DNA from: JAJTFA01 sp051715425
GTDB lineage: Bacteria; Bacteroidota; Bacteroidia; UKL13-3
NCBI GenBank assembly: GCA_051715425.1
Contig: JBPXJS010000041.1
Span: 124,001-188,000 of the forward strand
DNA length: 64,000 bases
Reading direction: 5' to 3'
Shown: one piece after another, positions 52,843 to 61,543 of the stretch
How positions within the stretch are numbered: position 1 is the stretch's first letter
Layout: each line of letters begins with the position of its first letter
Notes under the pieces: model-generated
Database searches by the model: none
What the model was told of the DNA's origin: nothing
What the model saw: only the letters and a program-made list of their open reading frames with translations
Translations under genes and position numbers: made by a program

Positions 52843-54144
52843 ATGAAAAAAACTATCCTCTCTTTAGCCCTTATTCTTAGCTTCAATTTCGCTTTTAGCC
52901 AAAATTTTACACCTGAACTTGTTCCTTATCCGGTAACCGGATTTAACAAGTTGCAGGAAGATAATCCTTTTATATTATCTCAACGTGCGGGTGCCAATAA
53001 CACCTGGAGCAATATGGCAAGTTATACCTGGATACCTTCAGGGGTTGAGAAGTATAAAAAGGAGAGTACCGTTTCCCAGTTTTCCAATAATACCTGGGAA
53101 CTTTACAGGCTGGATCAAAATGAGTTTGTGGTTGATAACCAAAACAGGATAACCACTGCCATATGGGATCAAACAGTTACCTGGATGGGAAACACCACCC
53201 GGGCGAAATGGAAATACCAGCTTACCTATAATACACAAAACAAACCCACCTATATGCTTGTACAAGCAAGCCAAACAGCTCCTTATACCAATTTTATAAA
53301 CAGTTACAATTACAGCTATCGCTATAATTCTCAGGGGCAGTTGATTTCCGATAGCTTATACAGTTATTCCGATCAGCAATCCTACAGAAGAGATTATACC
53401 TACGATGCCAATGGAAGTCCGGCAAGCCAAACCTTCTTTGAATACAGCAGTGACGATTCAACCAGAAGATATGACTATACCTTTGTAAACGGTCGCCTGC
53501 ATGCGTATACCACTACTTCATTAAACCAAACAACGGATATCTGGGAAACAGAAGCATCAGATACTTTTGATTATGACCTGAACGGTAATCTCATTAAGCG
53601 GATTTCTTACAGCATTGCATTTATTGATGGACAGCCTGTTCCATTAATGCCTCTAACGTATGAAACTTACGGTTACAACAGCCTGAACAAAATGGATCAG
53701 ATGGAATCAAAAAACTGGAATAATACCTTATCAGCCTGGGTTGGTTCATCCCGGTTTACGTTTAATTATGACAGCGATAAGCCAACCATAGGATACTTAT
53801 ATGAATGGGATATCACTTCTCAAACTTATAAGACAGCCCCGTCAGTTCGTTACTTATTTGCGCTGCCTACAGCCTTAAATGAAACAAGTACCACAGCGTT
53901 TTCAGATCTGCTTGTATATCCAAACCCGGCAACAAAAAAGGTATTTATTTCCGGTTCCATGTCAGGATCATTTCAAGAGTCAGCTATCAGTTTATACAAC
54001 CTGAGCGGACAGTTAAACCATGCACCGGTAATTGATCAAAACGGTGTGGCCGAAATTGATATCAGCCATTTATCCTCAGGAATGTATTCTATCCAAATTC
54101 AATCCGGAGAGACTGTGATCAGGAAAAAACTGTTGATCCGCTAA
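52843..54144 (+). CDS. T9SS-secreted protein, tandem paralogue 2
   Basis: The ATG at 52843 starts a signal peptide (MKKTILSLALILSFNFAFS). The frame is open 24 codons further up into the conserved leader, which is not plausible. The 433-residue protein matches paralogue 1 along its length (LSQRAGANNTWSN, DTFDYDLNGNLIKRISYS, YNSLNKMDQMESKNWN) and ends in the same sorting tail (VYPNPATKKVFISG, KKLLIR). Copies 1 and 2 share more with each other than with copies 3 and 4, which points to stepwise duplication. Confidence 0.92.
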   Translation: MKKTILSLALILSFNFAFSQNFTPELVPYPVTGFNKLQEDNPFILSQRAGANNTWSNMASYTWIPSGVEKYKKESTVSQFSNNTWELYRLDQNEFVVDNQNRITTAIWDQTVTWMGNTTRAKWKYQLTYNTQNKPTYMLVQASQTAPYTNFINSYNYSYRYNSQGQLISDSLYSYSDQQSYRRDYTYDANGSPASQTFFEYSSDDSTRRYDYTFVNGRLHAYTTTSLNQTTDIWETEASDTFDYDLNGNLIKRISYSIAFIDGQPVPLMPLTYETYGYNSLNKMDQMESKNWNNTLSAWVGSSRFTFNYDSDKPTIGYLYEWDITSQTYKTAPSVRYLFALPTALNETSTTAFSDLLVYPNPATKKVFISGSMSGSFQESAISLYNLSGQLNHAPVIDQNGVAEIDISHLSSGMYSIQIQSGETVIRKKLLIR

Positions 54145-54516
54145 ACAAAACAATTACCCTGCTTTATATAATCATATTGCAATAGCAATGATCATGGAAT
54201 TGATATTTGAGACAACCAATTATGACATATCGGGCTCACCACCCAATATGCTTATGTCTCTTTTATAAAAATGCATCCAATAATTTTAGTCTTTTGCCCT
54301 CAAATAATTTCCTCTAAAACCTGATTCTGTTCTCCGCCCAATGGTAAGTCCGGTTCTTCTTTATATGGATTTCCCTTCATTGGCCCTACTTAATTAACGG
54401 TGTAAATAAGGCTATTTCAGCTTATCAATAGGTTAAACTCCCTCCTGAAATAAATAAGAGGTTATGCAACTTATGGTCGTTATTTTCTGACTACAGGTTT
54501 TAACCTAACTGCTTTT
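54145..54516 (+). other. Non-coding spacer between paralogues 2 and 3
   Basis: No gene is supported in these 371 bp. It contains a degenerate version of the post-gene hairpin (GAGACA at 54210-54215 with TGTCTC at 54257-54262) and the leader core TATGCAAC at 54463. The spacer is related to those after paralogues 1 and 3, so duplication units included the spacers. Confidence 0.6.
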
Positions 54517-55818
54517 ATGAAAACAACGATACTCTCCATTGCCCTTATGCTTGGCTTCCATATGGCATTTAGCCAAAATTTTATGCCGGAGGTTGTTCCT
54601 TATACCCTCACCGGGTTTAACAAATTGCGGAATGACAATCCGTTTATATTGTCTCAGAGTGCCGGCCCAAACAATACATGGAGCAACCTGGCCAGTTATA
54701 CCTGGATTCCGTCTGCCATACCTGGCTATAACAAAGAAAGAACAACTTCACAGTTTTCGGGCAATACCTGGATCATGAATCAACTGGAGCAAAACGAGGT
54801 GAACCTTGATGACCAAAACAGGATTACCAATATTATTGAGAATAGAACGCAGAATTACAACGGAACCCAATACCGGTCTAAATTTAAATACCAGTTTACC
54901 TATAATACACAAAATAAACCCTCCCACATACTCGTACAGGTAGCCGAGGCACCATCTTATATCAATTTTGTAAACTTTTATAATTACAGCTATAGCTATA
55001 ATACCCAGGGGCAGTTGATTTCTGACAGTTTGTACAATTATACCGATCAGCAATCTTATAAAAGAGATTATACCTACGATGCCAATGGAAAACCGGCAAG
55101 CCAAACCTATTTTGAATACAGCAGCGATGATACCACCGGCAAAACATGGTATACCTTCGTAAACGATCGCCTGCATACTACCTACGCCATTTCATTAGAC
55201 CTCACATCGGGTAATTGGGAAACAACATCAACAGATACTTTTGATTATGATCTGAACGGTAATATCATCAAACGGATTTCTTACGGTGCCGCATTTATTA
55301 ATGGAGACTATATCCCTTTTATGCCGGTAACAAATGATACTTACAGTTACAACAGCCTGAACAAAATGGACCAAATGGAATCAAAAGTCTGGAATTCGGA
55401 TTTATCGGCCTGGGTTAATGCGGCCCGGTACACGTTTAATTATACCAACAATAACCCTTCCGTTGGTTATTTGTATAACTGGAACACCACCGCTCAAACT
55501 TATGATACAGACCCGACAGTTCGCTTCTTATTTGCGCTGCCAACTGCGCTTCATGAAAACAATGGTTTAACAGCTTCGGGCATGGCCATCTATCCCAACC
55601 CTGCAACAAATAAGGTATTTATTTCCGGTTTAATGTCCGGGGCATTTCAACAGTCGGCTATCAGTTTATACAACCTCAGCGGACAGTTATGCAGTGTACC
55701 GGTAATCTATCAAAACGGTATAGCCGAGGTTGATATCAGCCATTTATCCTCAGGAATTTATTCTATCCAGATTCAATCCGGAGAAACTGTGATAAGGAAA
55801 AAATTATTGGTGCGTTAA
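54517..55818 (+). CDS. T9SS-secreted protein, tandem paralogue 3
   Basis: A 433-residue secreted protein: a signal peptide (MKTTILSIALMLGFHMAFS), the shared body (LSQSAGPNNTWSNLASYTWI, DTFDYDLNGNIIKRISYGAA, YNSLNKMDQMESKVWN) and a type A sorting tail (IYPNPATNKVFISG, ISLYNLSGQL, KKLLVR). With paralogue 4 it shares LSQSAGPNNTWS and IPGYNKER, unlike copies 1 and 2. There are no catalytic motifs; the repeats resemble YD-type surface repeats. Confidence 0.92.
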   Translation: MKTTILSIALMLGFHMAFSQNFMPEVVPYTLTGFNKLRNDNPFILSQSAGPNNTWSNLASYTWIPSAIPGYNKERTTSQFSGNTWIMNQLEQNEVNLDDQNRITNIIENRTQNYNGTQYRSKFKYQFTYNTQNKPSHILVQVAEAPSYINFVNFYNYSYSYNTQGQLISDSLYNYTDQQSYKRDYTYDANGKPASQTYFEYSSDDTTGKTWYTFVNDRLHTTYAISLDLTSGNWETTSTDTFDYDLNGNIIKRISYGAAFINGDYIPFMPVTNDTYSYNSLNKMDQMESKVWNSDLSAWVNAARYTFNYTNNNPSVGYLYNWNTTAQTYDTDPTVRFLFALPTALHENNGLTASGMAIYPNPATNKVFISGLMSGAFQQSAISLYNLSGQLCSVPVIYQNGIAEVDISHLSSGIYSIQIQSGETVIRKKLLVR

Positions 55819-56175
55819 ACAAAACGATTACCCGGCATCATATAATCATGTTGCTATATCAGGGATGACGTGATTGATGTTTGATGCTTGCATATCGGGC
55901 GCACAACCCAATGCTGTTGTGGCATCAGTTTTTATCCCTGCCTAAAATTATCTATTGCTTACAACCTCAAATAACTTACCCTAAACCCTGATCCTGTTGC
56001 CTGCCAACTTGTAAGGCCGGATCTTCTTCATATTGATTTACCTTCATTAGCCACTTTTCATCGTCAGGAGGCAACTACCTCTTATCTTCCTGTTGAACCT
56101 CATAAGGAAAGACGATAGGGGTTATGCAACGTTTTGTTGTCCTATGATGACTAATGAGCTAAACTCATTTTATTT
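55819..56175 (+). other. Non-coding spacer between paralogues 3 and 4
   Basis: No gene is supported in these 357 bp. A weak hairpin (TGATGC to GCATCA, about 55882-55927, then TTTTT) matches the position of the terminator after paralogue 1. The leader core TATGCAACG is at 56123. Confidence 0.6.
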
Positions 56176-57477
56176 ATGAAAAAAATAATCCTCTCCTTAA
56201 CCATTATCCTAAGCTATCATATCACCTACTGCCAAAGTTTTTTGCCCGAAGTTGTTCCCTACACAGCAACAGGGTTTACCAAACTGATTGATGAAAATCC
56301 GTTTGTTTTGTCTCAGAGTGCCGGCCCAAACAATACGTGGAGCCATCTGGCCAGTTATACCTGGATCCCTGCTTCCATTCCCGGATATAACAAAGAAAGA
56401 AAAGTTTCTCAGTTCTCAGGCAATACCTGGATATTGAATCAACTGGAGCAAAATGAGATTGCCGTTGATAACCAAAACAGGATGACCAGTGTTATTCAGG
56501 ATCAAACCTATAATTACAGTGGAACCCCATACCGGTCGAAAATAAAATACCTGTTTACCTATAATGCACAAAACAAAGTGTCCCGTGTGCTGATGCAGAT
56601 TGCTGAAGGCCCGTCTTATATCAATTTCGTAGACTATTACAATCTCAGTTATACCTACAATGGTCAGGGAAACCTTATTTCTGATAGCATGTATGTTTAT
56701 GGCAACCTGCAATCGTACAAAAGAGATTATACCTACGATGCCAATGGCAAACCGGCAGGCCAGACCTACTTTGAATACAGCAGCGATGATACCACCAGCA
56801 GAACCACATATACCTATGTAAACGATCGCCTGCATGCTTCTTATAGCATGTCCCTTAATCAAACATCGGATGTTTGGGAAACATCATCTGCGGATACCTT
56901 TGATTATGATCAGAACGGAAATATCATCAGGCGGATTTCTTACGGGGCGGCATTTATGGACGGACAGTTTATTCCATTTTCGCCATTAACCAATGAAACT
57001 TATACATACAACAGCTCAAATAAAATGGACCTGATGGAAAGAAGAAGCTGGAATGCGGATTTATTAGCCTGGGTGAATGCGGCCAGATACACGTTTAATT
57101 ATAATAACAATATACCTACCTTAGGTTATATGTATAACTGGAATACCACCTCTCAAACTTATGAAACAGACCCGGCAGTTCGTTTCTTATTTGCGCTGCC
57201 TACCGCATTAAATGAAGCTCACAACACATCCGTTTCAGATATAGGGGTATACCCTAATCCTGCTAAAAATAAGGTATCTGTTTCCTATGCCCAGGTTCAG
57301 GCATTTCAGCAGGCCGATATCAGCCTGTACAATATCAGCGGACAATTGTTTTCCGTACCTGTAAAAGCGGAAAACGGCATAGCCGAACTTGACATAAGCA
57401 ACTTATCATCAGGAATTTATTATATCAATATCCAATCAGGTGAAACCGTGATGAAGAAAAAACTGGTGGTTCATTAG
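56176..57477 (+). CDS. T9SS-secreted protein, tandem paralogue 4
   Basis: A 433-residue protein with a signal peptide (MKKIILSLTIILSYHITYC), the shared body (LSQSAGPNNTWSHLASYTWI, DTFDYDQNGNIIRRISYGAA) and the most divergent sorting tail (VYPNPAKNKVSVS, ISLYNISGQLFSVPV, KKLVVH). It is the last of four copies and is followed by a clear terminator, so each gene may have its own transcript. Confidence 0.92.
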   Translation: MKKIILSLTIILSYHITYCQSFLPEVVPYTATGFTKLIDENPFVLSQSAGPNNTWSHLASYTWIPASIPGYNKERKVSQFSGNTWILNQLEQNEIAVDNQNRMTSVIQDQTYNYSGTPYRSKIKYLFTYNAQNKVSRVLMQIAEGPSYINFVDYYNLSYTYNGQGNLISDSMYVYGNLQSYKRDYTYDANGKPAGQTYFEYSSDDTTSRTTYTYVNDRLHASYSMSLNQTSDVWETSSADTFDYDQNGNIIRRISYGAAFMDGQFIPFSPLTNETYTYNSSNKMDLMERRSWNADLLAWVNAARYTFNYNNNIPTLGYMYNWNTTSQTYETDPAVRFLFALPTALNEAHNTSVSDIGVYPNPAKNKVSVSYAQVQAFQQADISLYNISGQLFSVPVKAENGIAELDISNLSSGIYYINIQSGETVMKKKLVVH

Positions 57478-57505
57478 TTTTAAAAACAACACCACACAAC
57501 AGGTT

Positions 57506-57531
57506 AAAAGCAGCGTAATGCTGCTTTTTTT
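57506..57531 (+). terminator. Terminator after paralogue 4
   Basis: AAAAGCAGC (57506-57514) pairs with GCTGCTTTT (57520-57528) around GTAAT, followed by T's. Confidence 0.9.
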
Positions 57532-57555
57532 ATTTATGATGCTTACATTAGCAAC

Positions 57556-59628
57556 ATGAGATGGTTACTGCCTGCTTTGCTTGTATGTTGTTTTATTTTG
57601 CCAGCTTACCCGCAAAAAGAGAAAACCCGGCACTTTATTGACAGCCTGGAAAGCAGACTTTCTGACTTTGGTGAAGATACCCTGAAAGCAAAGGTGCTGG
57701 TGAATCTTGCTCTTAATTTCCAGCAAATCAATATTGATACCGCTCTAATTTATTGCCGGAAGGCACAGGTTCTTTCTTCCAAACTAAATTATACCCTTGG
57801 AGTAAAACAGGCCAGCAACAACCTTGGTATGATATACTACCAGATGGGAAAGTATGAAGATGCCATTAAAGCATTTGAACAGTACAAATATCTTTGCTCA
57901 ACTACCGGTGACAGCACCAATATTGCCTGGGGCTACAACAATATTGGCAATATTTATATTGAACTGGGCCGCTATAATACCACGCTTAATTATTATGACT
58001 CGGCACTCCATATATGGCAATTGTTAAAAGATACAACCGCATTTGCAAACAGCTATGTAAATATTGGTTATGTATACAAAGACCTGGGAAAATATACCGA
58101 AGCCCTGTATTATCTGTTTAAATCACTGAGAACGTATGAGGCCGCAAAAAAGAAAAAAGGGATGGCCTATGCCCTTAATTTTATAGGCACCGTTTATACC
58201 CGAAAAAAAGAATACGAAAAGAGTAACTTTTACACCCGGAAGGCAGCAGCACTTTACCGCATTCTGGAGAATTATGACGGGTTGGGCCAATGTGTGCTTA
58301 ATATGGCAATTAATTATCAGCACCTGAATGAGCCCGAAAAAAGCAAACAATCCTTATTGGAAGCCATCCGCATTTTTACGGATGTAAATGATCAGCGGCA
58401 GATTGCTATTATATACAGTATGCTGGGGGCTATCCACAGAGAAAAAAAAGAACTTAAAGAGGCGCTTTCTGCTTTCAGCAAAGCCTCAGAGATCAATACC
58501 GGCCTTGGAAACATGAGGGTATTGCCTGATAATTTAACCAATATTGCGGAGATACAACTGTTACTTGGATCATCTGTGGCAGCAGAAAAATATGCCAGAG
58601 AGGCCATGAAATATGCGGAACAAAACGGATCAATAGAATACCGGAGAAATGCAGCCCATGTGCTTTCCCGATGCCTGGAAGCGAGGGGAAATACTTCTGA
58701 AGCATTTCGCTATTACAAACTTTACAGCGTTTTAAAAGATACCATGGAGAATACGGAAGCATTAAAAAATGCCCAGGAGATACAAACCAAATATGAAACA
58801 GAAAAAAAAGACCTGGAACTAACTGCCAAAAACCTGGAACTGGAGAATGCCGCTTTTGAAATAAATAAAAAGAGAATTCAACTGATGGCCCTATTTGTTT
58901 CAGTTGTTCTCATCTGTATCATTTTTATACTTGCCTACCACCGGTATAAACTTAAACAACGCTCTTTGCTGGATGCGGAGTTGTTAAAAGAACAGGGATT
59001 GCGCAACAAGGCCATTATTGAGGCGGAAGAAAGGGAGCGGATCCGCATTGCCAAAGACCTGCACGATGGTGTTGGGCAACAGATAAGTGCTGTGAAAATG
59101 AACCTTTCTGCATTGGATCATGAAATACAGCTAACAGATACCCAGAAAACAAAAATGGAAGTTTTGTTAAGCCTGGTTGATGACGCTGTAAAAGAAGTTC
59201 GCTCTGTTTCGCACCAGATGATGCCAAATGCATTGATCCGTTCAGGTTTGAGTATTGCGGTAAGAGAATTTGTTCAAAAATTGGCGGTCGTTGATGCCCT
59301 AAAAATTGATTTGCAAATAGTGGGTTTAAACAACAGGCTTGAAAACACCACAGAAACCGTATTGTACCGTGTGCTGCAGGAATGTGTAAGCAATATTATA
59401 AAACATGCACATGCCACACATATCAGTATTCAGCTTATCAAACACGATAATCATTTAAACATGATGGTTGAAGATAACGGAACAGGTTTCGATACTTCTG
59501 CTCTTTATGATAAATCAGGTATAGGTATTAAAAACATTATTTCCCGTGTACAATTCCTTAACGGCACAGTTCATTTCGACTCCCTGCCCGGTAAAGGCAC
59601 CACCATTATTGTAAACATCCCCCTATGA
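57556..59628 (+). CDS. TPR sensor histidine kinase (HisKA_3 type) 1
   Basis: A 690-residue membrane sensor: a signal peptide (1-20), tetratricopeptide repeats through about 35-400 on the outer side of the inner membrane, a membrane span near 437-458 (LMALFVSVVLICIIFILAY), a coiled linker, then the NarL-class kinase core. The phospho-acceptor His is in RIAKDLHDGVGQQISAVKMN. The ATPase domain has VLQECVSNIIKHAHATH, DNGTGFDTS and GIGIKNIISRV. Such kinases normally phosphorylate a LuxR-type response regulator, which is not in this window. It overlaps the second kinase by 4 bp. Confidence 0.93.
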   Translation: MRWLLPALLVCCFILPAYPQKEKTRHFIDSLESRLSDFGEDTLKAKVLVNLALNFQQINIDTALIYCRKAQVLSSKLNYTLGVKQASNNLGMIYYQMGKYEDAIKAFEQYKYLCSTTGDSTNIAWGYNNIGNIYIELGRYNTTLNYYDSALHIWQLLKDTTAFANSYVNIGYVYKDLGKYTEALYYLFKSLRTYEAAKKKKGMAYALNFIGTVYTRKKEYEKSNFYTRKAAALYRILENYDGLGQCVLNMAINYQHLNEPEKSKQSLLEAIRIFTDVNDQRQIAIIYSMLGAIHREKKELKEALSAFSKASEINTGLGNMRVLPDNLTNIAEIQLLLGSSVAAEKYAREAMKYAEQNGSIEYRRNAAHVLSRCLEARGNTSEAFRYYKLYSVLKDTMENTEALKNAQEIQTKYETEKKDLELTAKNLELENAAFEINKKRIQLMALFVSVVLICIIFILAYHRYKLKQRSLLDAELLKEQGLRNKAIIEAEERERIRIAKDLHDGVGQQISAVKMNLSALDHEIQLTDTQKTKMEVLLSLVDDAVKEVRSVSHQMMPNALIRSGLSIAVREFVQKLAVVDALKIDLQIVGLNNRLENTTETVLYRVLQECVSNIIKHAHATHISIQLIKHDNHLNMMVEDNGTGFDTSALYDKSGIGIKNIISRVQFLNGTVHFDSLPGKGTTIIVNIPL

Positions 59629-61538
59629 AAAACTTACTCCTCCTGCTCACCATTGCTTTAAGCACCCACACTTTTGCTACTCACAGAAGTGATAGCCTCG
59701 AAAATACCCTCTCCTCGGTACCTGATACCCTGAAGGTGAGAAACCTGAACCTGCTTGCCTGGGAGTTTATGTATAATAACTCGGCTAAAGCGTATGAGTA
59801 TGCCACCAGGTCTCTTCGTTTATCTGAATCCATTTCTTACGAAAGGGGAATTACCAAAGCACTGAATATATTGGGCGTGGTATATGATGTAAGATCATCT
59901 TATGACAGTGCCTTACTTTATTATAATAAGGCCCTGGAGCATAGCATTAAACTTGCCGATAGCAGGGGAACCGGAAGTGCCCACAACAATATTGGATTAA
60001 CCTACTGGAATCAGGGAAAACGCGATCAGGCATTGTACCACTATTTTAAGGCCGTTCAGGATTTCAGTAAAATAAACGACACCCTGAACAGCGCCAATGC
60101 TTTTAGTAATATCGGCCTGCTGTATTGGGATAAACATAAAACCAATAAGTCCATTCATTTTTTAAGAAAGGCTGAAAGCTTATACCACCTTGCCCAGGAT
60201 AAACACGGACTTGGTGCATGCTGGTCGAACATAGGAATGATTATGGTGGATATCAAACAATACGACTCTGCATTTTACTACTATCAGAAGTCTATTACCA
60301 TAAAAAAAGAAATAAACGACCTGTTTGGTTTGGGCAAAGTATACAGCGACATGGCTATTATGCTGAATGAAACAAACCGCCCGAGAGAGGCATTGCCCTA
60401 TTTATTGCTGGGAATAAAAATAGAAGAACAAAACGATGACTTTTCTGGTGCATCGCGCACGGCACTTAGTATAGCCGATGTTTACGGAAAACTTGGCAAC
60501 AGCCATCTGCAGGAGCAATACCTTCACACATCCGAGCAATATGCAAAAAACATAAACAGCAACCGGTTGAATCAGATTATCAGTGTGGAGTTTTCAAAAT
60601 TTTATGCAGCAAAGGGCAATTACCGGGATGCATACAACTACCGGTTAAAATACGAGGCCGCTACTGATTCCATCCTGAATACAGAAACAGAGAAACAGAT
60701 ACTGGAGATACAAACCAAATATGAAACAGCTCAAAAAGACCTGCAGATAACCGAACAGCAGGCCGGTATACGCAAGCGTGAAATGATACTGGTTATTATT
60801 TCTATTCTTTTTGCTTCACTTATTGTTCTGGCATTTTTATTATACAACAGATACAAACTGAAACAACAGGCCATACTTGATGCAGAACTTTTGCGCCAGC
60901 AATCATTGCGTAATAAAGCCATTATTGAAGCAGAAGAAAAAGAAAGAATCCGCATTGCCAAAGATTTACATGATGGGGTTGGCCAACAGATAAGCGCAGT
61001 GAAAATGAACCTATCGGCACTCGATCATGAATTGCAGTTAAACAGTGCACAAAAAGACAAGATGGAAACCTTGCTTATACTAATTGATGATGCGGTAAAA
61101 GAAGTACGTTCCGTTTCCCATCACATGATGCCAAACGCGTTGATCCGCTCCGGGTTGAGCACCGCTGTTAGAGAATTTGTAAACAAGGTTTCCTCTGTTG
61201 ATGCCATTAAAATAGACTTACAGATTGTAGGGCTGAATGACCGGCTGGAAAAAACGACTGAAACGGTCCTTTACCGGGTATTACAGGAAAGCGTAAGCAA
61301 TATTATCAGGCATGCACATGCCACACATATCAGCATCCAACTGATTAAACATACCCATCACCTGAGTATGGTTATTGAAGATAACGGAACCGGATTTGAC
61401 ACCTCCGTTATAAATGACGAATCAGGAATTGGAATTAAAAACATGATTTCACGTGTGGAGTTCTTAAACGGAACCATCGTATTTGACTCCACACCGGGAA
61501 AGGGTACCACCGTGGTGGTGGATATTCCTCAAACCTGA
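59625..61538 (+). CDS. TPR sensor histidine kinase (HisKA_3 type) 2
   Basis: A 637-residue paralogue of the preceding kinase with the same order: signal peptide (1-18), TPR repeats (about 30-360), a membrane span near 385-407, and the phospho-acceptor in RIAKDLHDGVGQQISAVKMN, identical over that stretch. The ATPase domain carries VLQESVSNIIRHAHATH, DNGTGFDTS and GIGIKNMISRV. The sensor halves differ much more than the kinase halves, so the two may respond to different signals and share an output. ATGA overlap with kinase 1 shows co-translation. Confidence 0.93.
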   Translation: MKNLLLLLTIALSTHTFATHRSDSLENTLSSVPDTLKVRNLNLLAWEFMYNNSAKAYEYATRSLRLSESISYERGITKALNILGVVYDVRSSYDSALLYYNKALEHSIKLADSRGTGSAHNNIGLTYWNQGKRDQALYHYFKAVQDFSKINDTLNSANAFSNIGLLYWDKHKTNKSIHFLRKAESLYHLAQDKHGLGACWSNIGMIMVDIKQYDSAFYYYQKSITIKKEINDLFGLGKVYSDMAIMLNETNRPREALPYLLLGIKIEEQNDDFSGASRTALSIADVYGKLGNSHLQEQYLHTSEQYAKNINSNRLNQIISVEFSKFYAAKGNYRDAYNYRLKYEAATDSILNTETEKQILEIQTKYETAQKDLQITEQQAGIRKREMILVIISILFASLIVLAFLLYNRYKLKQQAILDAELLRQQSLRNKAIIEAEEKERIRIAKDLHDGVGQQISAVKMNLSALDHELQLNSAQKDKMETLLILIDDAVKEVRSVSHHMMPNALIRSGLSTAVREFVNKVSSVDAIKIDLQIVGLNDRLEKTTETVLYRVLQESVSNIIRHAHATHISIQLIKHTHHLSMVIEDNGTGFDTSVINDESGIGIKNMISRVEFLNGTIVFDSTPGKGTTVVVDIPQT

Positions 61539-61543
61539 TTCGA

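Noticed and set aside
51165..57477. RHS/YD polymorphic toxins
   Set aside because: The repeats resemble YD units, but there is no toxin C-terminus, no immunity gene and no RHS core end; a T9SS sorting tail ends each protein instead.
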